Made by a program: the position numbers and the translations under genes | Part shown: in pieces, positions 52,104 through 60,996 of the stretch | Layout: the number at the start of each line of letters is the position of its first letter | Position numbering within the stretch: position 1 is the stretch's first letter | NCBI GenBank assembly: GCA_039587535.1 | Contig: JBDHIF010000013.1 | Location: 1 to 64,000 of the forward strand | Direction: 5' to 3' | Length of the DNA: 64,000 nucleotides | Source: JAWLHJ01 sp039587535 | GTDB taxonomy: Bacteria > Gemmatimonadota > Gemmatimonadetes > Longimicrobiales > Gaopeijiaceae | The notes under the pieces: model-generated | What the model was told of the DNA's origin: nothing | The model's database searches: none | What the model saw: only the letters and a program-made list of their open reading frames with translations

Positions 52104-52131
52104 TTGACGCATCAACTTCTATTGATACAAT
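52104..52131 (+). promoter_or_regulatory. arsR promoter with ArsR operator
   Basis: TTGACG (52104-52109) and TACAAT (52126-52131) are 16 bp apart, a good sigma-70-type promoter. The spacer holds ATCAA-N6-TTGAT (52111-52126), the usual ArsR operator pattern, so bound repressor would block polymerase. The -10 box overlaps an ATG at 52130, which therefore cannot be the translated start; transcription should begin near 52138. Confidence 0.75.
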
Positions 52132-52138
52132 GTCCGGC

Positions 52139-52471
52139 ATGCCTCGGACCACGCTCCCCACCGACGTCTTGCTCCAGCGGTTTCAGGCCGTTGCCGAAGA
52201 GACGAGGTTCGCCATCCTCCAGCTCCTCAACGACGGGGAGCGATGCGTATGCGAGCTCCAGGACGAGCTGGACGCCGCCCAGTCACGGCTTTCCTTCCAT
52301 CTGAAGAAGCTCAAGGACGCGGGGCTGGTCTCCGACCGGAAGGTCGGTCGATGGGTGTACTACTCGGTGGTGGCCGAAGCCCTCGAGGAGATGAGAGCGT
52401 TTCTCGATGATGTCTCGCCAGGCGACACGTGGAGGACATCAGCGAGATCCCGCAGTGCCTGCTGCGAGTGA
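52139..52471 (+). CDS. arsR: ArsR-family arsenic-responsive repressor
   Basis: This 110-residue winged-helix repressor has the metalloid site ERCVCELQDEL, the recognition helix SRLSFHLKKLKDAGLV, the wing RKVGRWVYY, and a C-terminal Cys pair (SACCE) that could complete a three-thiol As(III) site. I place the start at 52139 because the promoter's -10 box covers the upstream ATG; the mRNA would then begin at or one base before the start codon (leaderless). It opens the ars operon and probably controls both operators. Confidence 0.9.
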   Translation: MPRTTLPTDVLLQRFQAVAEETRFAILQLLNDGERCVCELQDELDAAQSRLSFHLKKLKDAGLVSDRKVGRWVYYSVVAEALEEMRAFLDDVSPGDTWRTSARSRSACCE

Positions 52472-52485
52472 CCACCCCGTTTTTT

Positions 52486-52513
52486 TTGACCCAACGCATC
52501 AACATTTATTGAT
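52486..52513 (+). promoter_or_regulatory. Second ArsR operator, upstream of arsM
   Basis: ATCAA-CATTTA-TTGAT (52498-52513) repeats the operator upstream of arsR with a different spacer. TTGACC at 52486-52491 is a good -35, but the -10 overlaps the operator's right arm and is weak. A run of eight T lies just before it. It could serve a separate arsM promoter. GAGGAG follows as ribosome-binding site. Confidence 0.65.
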
Positions 52514-52524
52514 GAGGAGCCTAC

Positions 52525-53412
52525 ATGAGCGAGCCACTGAAGTCCACGGTACGGCAGAAGTACGGTGAGGCAGCCGAACGAGCCGCCACCGGTGCCGGGA
52601 GCACGTGTTGTGGGGCGTCCAGCTGCGGTCCCAACAGTGTGGACCCGATCACGCGCGACCTCTACGACGCCGTGACCACCTCGGACCTTCCTGAGAGGGC
52701 CGTGCTGGCGTCCTTGGGCTGCGGCAACCCGACGGCCCTCGCCGAGCTCGCCGAGGGTGAAGTGGTGCTCGATCTCGGTAGTGGCGGAGGGATCGACGTG
52801 CTGCTCAGCGCACGACGGGTTGGAGCCACCGGCAAGGCGTACGGGCTGGACATGACCGACCAGATGCTCGACCTCGCGCGGCGAAACGCGCTCGAAGCCG
52901 GCGCGAACAACGTCGAGTTCCTCAAGGGAGACATCGAAGACATTCCCCTCCCCGACGACAGCGTCGACGTGATTATCAGCAACTGCGTCATCAACCTATC
53001 GGCGGACAAGGAGCGCGTCCTTCGGGAAGCGTTCCGTGTGCTGAAGCCCGGCGGACGGTTCGCAGTCTCCGACGTCGTCGTGCGGGGCGAGATTCCCGCC
53101 GATGTCCGCCGCAGCATGGAGCTTTGGGTGGGATGCGTGGCAGGGGCTCTGGAAGAGGCCGAGTTCGCGGACCTCCTCCGTCGCGTCGGCTTCGAGAATC
53201 CGGATCTCGAGCCCACCCGGGTCTACGAACCCGAGGACGCCCGGGTGATCCTCGAGGATGCCGGACTCGACGTGGACACGCTTGCCGCGGCTGTGGAGGG
53301 TCGCATCATGTCGGCGTTCGTGCGCGCCACCAAGCCCGCCACCGAACCAGATGAGACAGCCCTGGAAGAGGTCTCCACCGGCGCGTGCTGCGGCTCGTCC
53401 TGCTGCTCCTGA
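52525..53412 (+). CDS. arsM: Arsenite S-adenosylmethionine methyltransferase
   Basis: The 295-residue enzyme methylates As(III) using SAM. It has the SAM loop VLDLGSGGGIDVLL and the three conserved arsenic-binding cysteines: Cys66 in SLGCGNP, Cys154 in SNCVINL and Cys204 in WVGCVAGAL. Extra Cys-rich motifs sit at the N-terminus (CCGASSC) and the C-terminus (CCGSSCC), which may pass arsenite to the site. It is second in the ars operon with its own operator. Confidence 0.95.
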   Translation: MSEPLKSTVRQKYGEAAERAATGAGSTCCGASSCGPNSVDPITRDLYDAVTTSDLPERAVLASLGCGNPTALAELAEGEVVLDLGSGGGIDVLLSARRVGATGKAYGLDMTDQMLDLARRNALEAGANNVEFLKGDIEDIPLPDDSVDVIISNCVINLSADKERVLREAFRVLKPGGRFAVSDVVVRGEIPADVRRSMELWVGCVAGALEEAEFADLLRRVGFENPDLEPTRVYEPEDARVILEDAGLDVDTLAAAVEGRIMSAFVRATKPATEPDETALEEVSTGACCGSSCCS

Positions 53413-53433
53413 CCTGACACGGACATCCGACTC

Positions 53434-54207
53434 ATGCGCATCGCCCTGATCAGTGACATTCACGCCAACCTCCCGGCTCTGGAGGCGGTCCTCGGCCACA
53501 TCGACGGTCGCCGAGACGTGGACGCGGTGTACCACCTGGGCGACCTGGTCGGATACGCGCCGTGGCCGAACGAGGTCGTGGGGCTTCTCGCAGAACGCGC
53601 GATCCCCGGCGTGGCCGGGAACTACGACTCCACGACCGCCACGGGGTACGAACATTGCGGCTGCCGGTACGAAGACCCCGCACAGGAGGCTCTCAGCCAC
53701 CTCAGCTACGCGTGGACCCGGTCAAACGTCAGTCGGGAGACGAAACGATGGCTGGGCGGCCTGCCTTTCCGGATCGACTTACGGCCCCTCGGCGGGCATA
53801 CCGCTGGCCCGCGCCTCATGCTCGTGCACGGCAACCCGGTCCTCAACACCGTCTACTGGACCGAGGACCGGTCCGATGCTTTTTGCACGAAGATGGCCGA
53901 GCACCTCGGAGCTCGCCCGGGAGACGTCGTAGCCTTCGGACACACGCACCTTCCCTGGCACCGAGCCGTGGAGGGCGTCCACTTCCTGAACACCGGCTCG
54001 GTGGGGCGCCCCAAGGACGGGGATCCCCGGGCCGGCTGGGTCCTCCTCTCGATGGACGGGGCCGCAGTGGACGTGACCTTCAAGCGCGTAGAATACGACG
54101 TGGCGCGTGCGGCCCGAGCCATCCGAGGCTCGGACCTGCCCGACGAGCTGGCGGCTCACCTCGAGCAAGGCGGCCAGCCCCCGTCGGTAGGCGGATCGGA
54201 TGCGTGA
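53434..54207 (+). CDS. Calcineurin-like metallophosphoesterase of the ars operon
   Basis: This 257-residue phosphoesterase of the YfcE-like group has SDIHANLPALEAVL, LGDLVGYAPWPNEV, GNYD (in place of GNHD), LVHGNP and GHTHLPW, all metal-site motifs. A central HCGCRYEDP adds two cysteines. It lies 21 bp after arsM and overlaps acr3 by 8 bp, so it is firmly inside the operon. A role on arsenate esters, arsenosugar phosphates or a stress nucleotide is possible, but nothing in the sequence proves it. Confidence 0.88.
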   Translation: MRIALISDIHANLPALEAVLGHIDGRRDVDAVYHLGDLVGYAPWPNEVVGLLAERAIPGVAGNYDSTTATGYEHCGCRYEDPAQEALSHLSYAWTRSNVSRETKRWLGGLPFRIDLRPLGGHTAGPRLMLVHGNPVLNTVYWTEDRSDAFCTKMAEHLGARPGDVVAFGHTHLPWHRAVEGVHFLNTGSVGRPKDGDPRAGWVLLSMDGAAVDVTFKRVEYDVARAARAIRGSDLPDELAAHLEQGGQPPSVGGSDA

Positions 54208-55351
54208 CTTGCACGGAGAGGCCGTTGTGGAGAGCACGACCGCTCAGCCCGTGGCCCGACGGATGTCCTTGCTGGACCGGTACCTCACGCTCTGGATCGG
54301 CGCCGCGATGTTGGCCGGGGTCGCAGTGGGATACCTGTGGCCCGGGCCCGTCGAAGCGCTCAACGCGGCCACCCAGATCGGCACCACGTCCGTCCCCATC
54401 GCCATCGGCCTGATCCTCATGATGTACCCGCCACTGGCGAAGGTTCGCTACGAGGAGCTGGGCGACGTGTTCCGGGACGGTAAGGTCCTGGGCCTCTCCT
54501 TGATCCAGAACTGGATCGTCGGGCCCCTCCTCATGTTCGGGCTGGCCGTGGCGTTCCTGCGAAATCACCCGGAGCTGATGGTTGGGCTCATCCTGATCGG
54601 GCTCGCCCGGTGCATCGCCATGGTCATCGTCTGGAACGACCTGGCGGAGGGCGACGGCGAATACGCCGCCGGACTGGTGGCGTTCAACTCCGTCTTCCAG
54701 GTGTTCTTCTACTCGGCGTATGCGTGGCTCTTCATCACCGTGGTCCCAGGTTGGCTCGGGCTGGAAGCCACCGCGATCGAGATCGGGATGGGCGCGATCG
54801 CGGAAAGCGTCTTCATCTATCTGGGCATCCCGTTCCTGGCAGGTATGGCGACACGTTTCTCACTGATCAGGCTGAAAGGCGAATCCTGGTACAAGGAGCG
54901 CTTCATTCCCCGGATCAGTCCCATCACGTTGGTGGCGCTGCTCTTCACCATCGTGATGATGTTCTCCATTCAGGGCGAAGCCATCGTTGCTCAACCGCTG
55001 GACGTGGTTCGGGTGGCCATCCCGCTGCTCATCTACTTCTTGCTCATGTTCGGCGTGACCTTCTTCATGAGCCGATGGGCCGGCACCGATTACCGGCGCA
55101 CGGCGACCCTGTCGTTCACGGCAGCCTCCAACAACTTCGAGTTGGCCATCGCGGTAGCGGTGGGCACGTTCGGTATCGCACACGGAGCGGCCTTCGCGGC
55201 CGTCGTCGGGCCTCTCGTGGAGGTCCCCGTTCTCATCGGGCTGGTCCACGTGGCGCTACGCTGGAAGCGCAGGTTCTTTCCCGATGCCGACGACGAGCTG
55301 GAGGGCGTGTCGAACTGCGCGGTGCCTGCGGGGGTGCGAGCACCGGGGTAG
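54200..55351 (+). CDS. acr3: Arsenite efflux permease, ACR3 family
   Basis: The 383-residue inner-membrane protein has about ten helices and ACR3 hallmarks: LARCIAMVIVWNDLA with the conserved Cys of the arsenite path, and FTAASNNFELAIAVAV with the conserved Asn/Glu. It exports As(III) from the cytoplasm. The ATG overlaps the phosphoesterase stop by eight bases. An internal ATG 21 codons on (MSLLDRY) is an alternative start. It ends the ars operon. Confidence 0.95.
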   Translation: MRDLHGEAVVESTTAQPVARRMSLLDRYLTLWIGAAMLAGVAVGYLWPGPVEALNAATQIGTTSVPIAIGLILMMYPPLAKVRYEELGDVFRDGKVLGLSLIQNWIVGPLLMFGLAVAFLRNHPELMVGLILIGLARCIAMVIVWNDLAEGDGEYAAGLVAFNSVFQVFFYSAYAWLFITVVPGWLGLEATAIEIGMGAIAESVFIYLGIPFLAGMATRFSLIRLKGESWYKERFIPRISPITLVALLFTIVMMFSIQGEAIVAQPLDVVRVAIPLLIYFLLMFGVTFFMSRWAGTDYRRTATLSFTAASNNFELAIAVAVGTFGIAHGAAFAAVVGPLVEVPVLIGLVHVALRWKRRFFPDADDELEGVSNCAVPAGVRAPG

Positions 55352-55374
55352 TCCGCGACGCTCAAGCGGTCCAC

Positions 55375-56988
55375 TCAATCCACTCCCGCGTAGCGGATGC
55401 CGGTCAGGCGCGCGAGCTCCGGTTTCCACGCCGTGAGGTCCGACGGCTCGAACCCGGACAGCGCGTCGTGCCCGCACGCTCGCGCCATGACCTGCATCAG
55501 CGCGACCGAGGCCTCGAGGAAGTTGGTCAGACGCTGGGCAGAGGCGTCCACGATGAGCCGGGCTCGTAAGTGGTCCTTCTGGGTGGCGATGCCCACCGGA
55601 CAGTTGTTCGTGTGGCAGGCGCGCATCCCCAGACACCCGATGGCCTGCATCGCCGAGTTTGCCAGCGCGACCGCGTCCGCACCAAGCGCCAGCGCCTTCA
55701 CGAAGTCGGTCTCTGTGCGCAGCCCACCGGTGATCACCAGGGACACCTGATCCGCGCCCCGACGATCCAAGTGCCTTCTCGCCCTCGCCAGGGCCGCGAG
55801 CGTGGGAACCGAGATATGGTCCCTGAACAGGAGGGGAGCCGCTCCCGTGCCTCCGCCTCGGCCGTCCAGAATGACGTAGTCGGCGCCGACGTCCAGCGCG
55901 AAGTCCAGGTCCTCCTCGATGTGCTGCGCGGACATCTTGAACCCGATGGGGATTCCCCCCGACGCGTCCCGCACCTGTTCGGCCAGGGCGCGGAAGTCCG
56001 ACACCGTCGCCAGCTCCTCGAACCGGGACGGGCTGACCGCCGGGGTCCCGGGCTCGAGCCCTCGAACCCGCGCGATCTCCTCCGTCACCTTGTGCCCGGG
56101 AAGATGCCCCCCGGTACCGGTCTTGGCCCCCTGCCCTCCCTTGAAGTGGAAGGCCTGAACGTCCCGCACCTGATCCATGGACCACCCGAAGCGCCCGGAG
56201 GCCAGCTCGTAGAGGTAGCGACCGTTCTCCTCACGCTCCTCCGGAAGCATTCCGCCCTCGCCGGAGCAGATCCCGGTGCCCGCGCGGTCGGCGCCCCTCG
56301 CCAGAGCGATCTTCGCCTCGCGGGACAGGGCGCCGAAGCTCATGTCCGAGACCAGCAGAGGGATGTCGAAGCGCAAGGGCCGTTCGGCTCCGGGACCGAG
56401 GACCACGCTCGTGTCCACGTCCGCGTCATCGGCCAAAGGCCGCCGCGCGAACTGACCCGTCAGGATCTGGATGTCGTCCCAGCTCGGGAGCTCGGCCCGG
56501 AGAACGCCCATGGCCTCCACGCGACCGTGGTGTCCGAGCACGGAGAGTCCTTCCCGAGCGAGACGCTGGATGTAGGGGTTCTCCGGCTCCTCCGAGGGCG
56601 CATGGGTTTCCTGATAGGCCCCCAGGTACTCATCGCGCTTCCAGGGCTGGGGATGCTCGTGTGCCCAGGCGGCCACCTGCGCACCGTCGACCAACACGGC
56701 ATCGGCCTCGAGGTCCACACGCGCATCGAACTTGAAGAGCGCTTCCGAGTTGTCGTATTCGCTGACCCCGGAGTCGATGCGGTAGTCCCAATAGTGCAGG
56801 CCGCAGATCAGATTGTCGCCGTCGACGTAACCGTCGCCGAGCAGCGCGCCCCGGTGCAAACACCGGCCGTACAGCACGGACACCTCCTCTCCGTAACGGA
56901 CGACCACTAGGTCCACGGCCTCCACCAGAGCGTGACGAGGCTCCCGCTCCGGAAGTGTGGACCAGGGCATGATCTTCTGCCAGGCCAT
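55375..56988 (-). CDS. Rieske domain fused to glutamate-synthase-like FMN domain
   Basis: This 537-residue protein joins an N-terminal Rieske domain (Cys43-x-His45, Cys62-x2-His65, for one [2Fe-2S]) to a GltS-type FMN barrel. The latter shows SDMSFGALSREAK, GICSGEGGM, FKGGQGAKTGTGG, IGFKMSAQHIEEDL, DGRGGGTGAAP and the Cys pattern GCLGMRACHTNNCPVGIATQ. It lacks glutaminase and so is an iron-sulfur flavoprotein oxidoreductase of unknown substrate. The start at 56988 places the Rieske domain near the N-terminus. It is divergent from the D-aminoacylase-like gene. Confidence 0.87.
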   Translation of the reverse strand: MAWQKIMPWSTLPEREPRHALVEAVDLVVVRYGEEVSVLYGRCLHRGALLGDGYVDGDNLICGLHYWDYRIDSGVSEYDNSEALFKFDARVDLEADAVLVDGAQVAAWAHEHPQPWKRDEYLGAYQETHAPSEEPENPYIQRLAREGLSVLGHHGRVEAMGVLRAELPSWDDIQILTGQFARRPLADDADVDTSVVLGPGAERPLRFDIPLLVSDMSFGALSREAKIALARGADRAGTGICSGEGGMLPEEREENGRYLYELASGRFGWSMDQVRDVQAFHFKGGQGAKTGTGGHLPGHKVTEEIARVRGLEPGTPAVSPSRFEELATVSDFRALAEQVRDASGGIPIGFKMSAQHIEEDLDFALDVGADYVILDGRGGGTGAAPLLFRDHISVPTLAALARARRHLDRRGADQVSLVITGGLRTETDFVKALALGADAVALANSAMQAIGCLGMRACHTNNCPVGIATQKDHLRARLIVDASAQRLTNFLEASVALMQVMARACGHDALSGFEPSDLTAWKPELARLTGIRYAGVD

Positions 56989-57179
56989 TACTCGGTCCCC
57001 GCGGTGCAGACGGGGAAAGCGCGCCAGAGCTTCAATAGCATGCACGTCGGCGTTTGCATGAAGGGTTCCTTTGATCAGGTAGGATATGGAGGGAAGCTAA
57101 AACGGGCGCCTGATTCATGCCTTGCAACGACGGAGAACACGTGTCGCGCAACCTCGCGCCGGGCGCTATTCTAGGCGCC

Positions 57180-58802
57180 ATGATCAAGCCAGCCCAACAA
57201 CCGTCCCGTGTGCCGTCCTGGCGCCTGCTCGTCCTGATACTCACCATCTCCGCTGGCGCCTGTGAAGCCCGGAGCGAGCCCGTGGACCTGGTCCTGTACG
57301 GTGGGACTGTCGTCGATGGCACTGGGGCACCTGCGGTCCCTGCCGACGTCGCCATCCACGACGGTCGCATCGTGGCGGTGGGCGCCGAACTCGACATGGC
57401 GTCGGTGGAGCGCATCGACGTATCCGGGCTGGTCGTGGCTCCCGGATTCATCGATCCGCACACGCACTCGCGAGGCCGGATTTTCGAAATCCCCACCGCC
57501 GACAACTTCGTGCTGCAGGGCGTCACCACCCTGGTCGATGGGAACGACGGCAGCTCACCCTGGCCGTTGGGCCGCTGGCTCGACTCCCTGGAGGCGCGCG
57601 GAACGGCGCCCAACTTTGCGCTCTTCTTGGGCCACGGGACAGTCCGTCAGGAGATCATGGGCAATGCGGACCGGCCTCCCAGTGCGGAAGAGCTTTCAGA
57701 GATGGAAGCGATGGTCGCAGAGGGTATGGACGAGGGTGCGCTCGGCCTTTCCAGCGGGCTGGCCTACGTCCCCGGAGCGTTTGCCGAGACGGGGGAGATC
57801 ATCGCCCTCGCGCGCGTCGCTGGTGCGCGCGGAGGCATGTACATCTCCCACATGCGTGACGAGGGCGCGGGGGTGCTGGCCTCGATCGAGGAGACCATCC
57901 GGATCGGTCACGAGGCCGAGATTCCGGTTCAGATGACACACCATAAAGTGGGTGGTCATCGTCAGTTTGGACTCAGCGCCACTTCCATCGAACGGATGCG
58001 GGAGGCCCATGTCGAGGGGGTCGACGTCACGTTCGATCAGTACCCTTACACGGCATCTTCCACGGGGCTCTCGTTCTTGATTCCAGCCTGGGCCAAGGCG
58101 GGAGACAGCCTGCAGGCACGCCTGGAGGATCCCCAGACACGGACACGCGTGCTGGACGACATGAGGGCGTTCATCGACGAGCGGTTCGCGAACGACCCGT
58201 CGCGGGTGCAGCTCGTGTCGTGTGAGTTCGATCCCGAGCTGGCCGGTCTCACGATGGCGGACGCGTTGGCGTCCCGAGAGCGCCCGTCGAACGTGACCGC
58301 CATGGCCGAGCTGGTCCTAGAGTTCGATCGCCTGGGAGGTTGTGGCGCGATTCTCCATTCCTATGACGAGGGCGACGTCGAGCGCTTTCTTTCCGCGGAG
58401 CATGGTATGATCGGGTCGGACGGTCGGCTTTCGCTCCCGGGGGAAGGAAGTCCCCACCCGCGGGGGTACGGTACGTATCCCCGGGTACTCGGGCGGTACG
58501 TCCGTGAGCGCGGCGTGATCTCGTTGGAAGAGGCCGTGCGTCGTATGACGTCCGCCCCGGCAGATCGGCTCGGCTTCCGTGAGCGCGGTCGCGTACGGGT
58601 GGGTGCCGTTGCGGATCTGGTCGTCTTCGACGCATCGACCGTCCTGGACCAGGCCACGTTCCAAGAGCCGCATCGCACGCCGATCGGTATTCCACATGTC
58701 TTCGTAGGTGGCGTGGCGGTGGTCCGCGATGGGATCGTAACCGACATGCGGCCCGGAGAGGTACTGCGAGGGCCTGCCTGGCGGGCGGGCGAGCCCCGGT
58801 AG
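57180..58802 (+). CDS. N-acyl-D-amino-acid deacylase-like lipoprotein
   Basis: The 540-residue product has a signal ending at SAGAC (lipobox-like) and a D-aminoacylase-type amidohydrolase domain: GFIDPHTHSRG, LVDGNDG, GLSSGLAYVPG, YISHMRDEG, MTHHKVGG and IGSDGRLS. These correspond to the family's metal and substrate residues. The start at 57180 gives the signal peptide; upstream codons are unrelated. It would act in the periplasm or at the outer membrane on acylated D-amino acids or similar amides. Confidence 0.87.
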   Translation: MIKPAQQPSRVPSWRLLVLILTISAGACEARSEPVDLVLYGGTVVDGTGAPAVPADVAIHDGRIVAVGAELDMASVERIDVSGLVVAPGFIDPHTHSRGRIFEIPTADNFVLQGVTTLVDGNDGSSPWPLGRWLDSLEARGTAPNFALFLGHGTVRQEIMGNADRPPSAEELSEMEAMVAEGMDEGALGLSSGLAYVPGAFAETGEIIALARVAGARGGMYISHMRDEGAGVLASIEETIRIGHEAEIPVQMTHHKVGGHRQFGLSATSIERMREAHVEGVDVTFDQYPYTASSTGLSFLIPAWAKAGDSLQARLEDPQTRTRVLDDMRAFIDERFANDPSRVQLVSCEFDPELAGLTMADALASRERPSNVTAMAELVLEFDRLGGCGAILHSYDEGDVERFLSAEHGMIGSDGRLSLPGEGSPHPRGYGTYPRVLGRYVRERGVISLEEAVRRMTSAPADRLGFRERGRVRVGAVADLVVFDASTVLDQATFQEPHRTPIGIPHVFVGGVAVVRDGIVTDMRPGEVLRGPAWRAGEPR

Positions 58803-58932
58803 GGCGGGACCCAGCCGGGCTGGATACGGGTGACCTCACCAAGTCTGCTCGCGTCCGAATCGCCTTGCAGCCCGCTACACGATACGTTGGCCTCCACTCG
58901 CGCTTCATTTGAATCGATTTCAGGAGGCACCG

Positions 58933-59394
58933 ATGCGGGCCACCACCAGTCTCTTTGTGCTCTTGCTCCTCACCGCCTGCGGCGGGGCCGATGACTCCGC
59001 CCCTGCCACCGAACAGGAGATGGAGCCGGCGGCGGTCGCCACACCCACGCCCGCCGATTTCGCCGGGGAGTGGCAAGCCATAGCCATGCTGGAAGGCACA
59101 CCGGATCCAGTCCCCGTGGTCCTCATCGGCTCTGCCGACGGCACGACATGGACCATGATTCTGGAGGATCGCGAGCCCATGGCCCTCGAGGTGTCGATGG
59201 CGGGGGACAGCCTGATCATGGAGTCGGGACAGTACGAGAGCATCATGCGCGACGGTGTGATGGTGCAGATTCGGACGGCGAGCGTGCTCCAGGAGGGACG
59301 CTTGGTCGGTAACATCATCGCGACGTACAGCACTCCCGATGGCGAGCAGGTGGTCCCCGGCACCATGGAAGGCACCCGTACCGACGGGGTGTAG
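58933..59394 (+). CDS. Small lipoprotein of unknown function
   Basis: This 153-residue protein has a lipobox (LLLTAC), a linker rich in Glu/Pro/Ala/Thr, and a beta-sandwich-like domain (FAGEWQAIAMLEGT, TWTMILEDR, DSLIMESGQYESIM, GRLVGNIIATY). The pattern resembles small lipocalin-like exported domains. AGGAGG six bases upstream supports the start. I do not recognise a named family. A strong hairpin follows its stop. Confidence 0.75.
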   Translation: MRATTSLFVLLLLTACGGADDSAPATEQEMEPAAVATPTPADFAGEWQAIAMLEGTPDPVPVVLIGSADGTTWTMILEDREPMALEVSMAGDSLIMESGQYESIMRDGVMVQIRTASVLQEGRLVGNIIATYSTPDGEQVVPGTMEGTRTDGV

Positions 59395-59430
59395 ATCGTC
59401 GACCGGACCCCATGAACCGTTCGGGATGAT

Positions 59431-59463
59431 CCACGGCGCTCCCTCCGCTCGGGAGTGCCGTGG
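59431..59463 (+). terminator. Hairpin after the small lipoprotein gene
   Basis: CCACGGCGCTCCC pairs with GGGAGTGCCGTGG over 13 positions with one G-U pair and a 7-base loop, 36 bases after the stop. No T-run follows, so factor-independent termination is uncertain. Confidence 0.5.
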
Positions 59464-59660
59464 GTTCCGGTGGTAGTTCGGTCAACCGGAGAGCGGGCAG
59501 GTGTGTTCGCCGAGCCCGATCGATACGTTCGGCGCAGGGGATGCACCGGAGGGTCGATGCCCGCGCCGCCCAGGGCGACCCCTCGTGCCTCACTCCGCGG
59601 GCCGACTCCAAGACACTCCAATCTCTCGAAGAGCGTCGCCCAGAGGAGGAAATCAGCACC

Positions 59661-60005
59661 ATGCATGTGCACTATCTGGAGTTTGTCTGTGAAGACGTCG
59701 AGGCGCAGTGCGCTGCCCTCCACGCATCCCACGGTTCGTCGTTCGGCCCACCTGTACCCGAACTGGGCAACGCTCGAGTCGCGGAAAATCCGGACGGAAC
59801 ACAGCTCGCGGTTCGCGCGCCACTCGCCGACCACGAACAGCCCATCATCCGTCCCTATCTCGCGGTAGACGACATCGGGTTGGCCATTTCGCAAGCCGAG
59901 GCGCAGGGTGCCGTTGTAGCCTACGGGCCGACTCGACAGGGCGACACGGGCACCTGGGCGATCTATATCCTCGGCGATCTCCAGGTCGGCCTTTGGCAGG
60001 GCTAA
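59661..60005 (+). CDS. Small VOC-family protein
   Basis: The 114-residue product has two beta-alpha-beta modules of the VOC (glyoxalase/bleomycin-resistance) fold: MHVHYLEFVCEDVEAQCAAL and PYLAVDDIGLAISQAEAQGAVVAYG, ending IYILGDLQVGLWQG. The expected metal-ligand positions are only partly conserved. GGAGGAAAT precedes the ATG. Its function is unknown. Confidence 0.8.
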   Translation: MHVHYLEFVCEDVEAQCAALHASHGSSFGPPVPELGNARVAENPDGTQLAVRAPLADHEQPIIRPYLAVDDIGLAISQAEAQGAVVAYGPTRQGDTGTWAIYILGDLQVGLWQG

Positions 60006-60183
60006 GGGTGTTTCGTTCCGATCGAATGAGGTCGCCGGAGGGCACCCAGCCGTAGAGTGGCCCGGTCCGCTCGCCGGCCGACGTCGAGCTGTTTGAGCCT
60101 ACCGTGTACGACATCCCCGCGTCACACCAGCGTAGGAATGCGCAGGCCCCTGCTGATTGCGGTCACATACCCTTCAGAGTCGA

Positions 60184-60201
60184 GGAGAAGAAGTCTTCTC
60201 C
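60184..60201. repeat. Inverted repeat upstream of the 60235 gene
   Basis: GGAGAAGA-AG-TCTTCTCC is a perfect 8-bp inverted repeat with a 2-base gap, 33 bases before the next start. Such a short gap favours a protein-binding site over an RNA hairpin. No regulator is encoded nearby. Confidence 0.35.
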
Positions 60202-60234
60202 GTAGCATGAACCTGAGACCCTCTGGAGGTAGCC

Positions 60235-60768
60235 ATGAAGCCCCCGACCAACATCTTGATGGGACCGAAGTCTGGATCCTTTGGACGGCACCGAGGGGTC
60301 ACGGCGAGGCGAAGCTTGGTGCTCTTGTTCACAACGGTCACCTGGGCAGCTCAAGGTGCCTCGGCGCAGAGTCCCGGCGAGCTCGGGCGGGGCGATCGAC
60401 TTCGTGTGCGGGTGATCGACACACCCGAAATCCCAGGGTATATGTCAGCAACCACCGCCACTTACGTCGGTAGACTCAACGGCATCCACGCAGGTCGGCT
60501 CAGTCTCGCGGTCAACGACTCCCTTGCCCCAGCGGTGTTCGACCTCGACGAGGTCGTGAGGGTCGAGCAAAGCCTGGGGAGGCGGATGCCGGCCGGGGTT
60601 GCTTGGTTGATCGGCGCCGGGCTGGCCGGAAGCGTCGCCTGGTACTCAGGAATCGGGATCGGTGGGGGCGGAGCGGTGCTGGGTGGGAGCGTGCTCATCG
60701 GAGGGGCCGTCGGACTCCTGTTTGCTCGGGAAGAATGGCGGCCGGTGCCATGGCCGCTTCCGGAATAA
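60235..60768 (+). CDS. Exported protein with Gly-rich membrane segments, unknown
   Basis: This 177-residue protein has an N-terminal signal (SLVLLFTTVTWAAQGASAQ), a central beta-like domain (GDRLRVRVIDTPE, ATYVGRLNGIHAGRLSLAVND), and a C-terminal pair of Gly-rich hydrophobic helices. GGAGG precedes the ATG. Similar proteins are common in this type of genome, but I cannot name a family. Confidence 0.7.
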   Translation: MKPPTNILMGPKSGSFGRHRGVTARRSLVLLFTTVTWAAQGASAQSPGELGRGDRLRVRVIDTPEIPGYMSATTATYVGRLNGIHAGRLSLAVNDSLAPAVFDLDEVVRVEQSLGRRMPAGVAWLIGAGLAGSVAWYSGIGIGGGGAVLGGSVLIGGAVGLLFAREEWRPVPWPLPE

Positions 60769-60996
60769 GGACCGGGCACCCACCCCCGCCGCCGTGCTCC
60801 GCGCGTTCGTGGGGGACTTAGCCTTGGCATCGATCGGAATCGTTGAACGGGGCTCAGCCCGGAGAGGCGTTTCGTAGGAAGCGTGCACCGCCGTACCTTC
60901 GTCGAGTCCGCGGCTCGAGCCCCGCGGTGTGCAAGTTCGCGCCCCTCGGTCGTCAAAGGGCGTGAACCCTTTGCCGACTCCAGACAAGGAGACCCC

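Noticed and set aside
55570..56910. A 446-codon plus-strand frame opposite the Rieske fusion gene
   Set aside because: It is an antisense shadow without motifs, and the Rieske/FMN gene is unambiguous.
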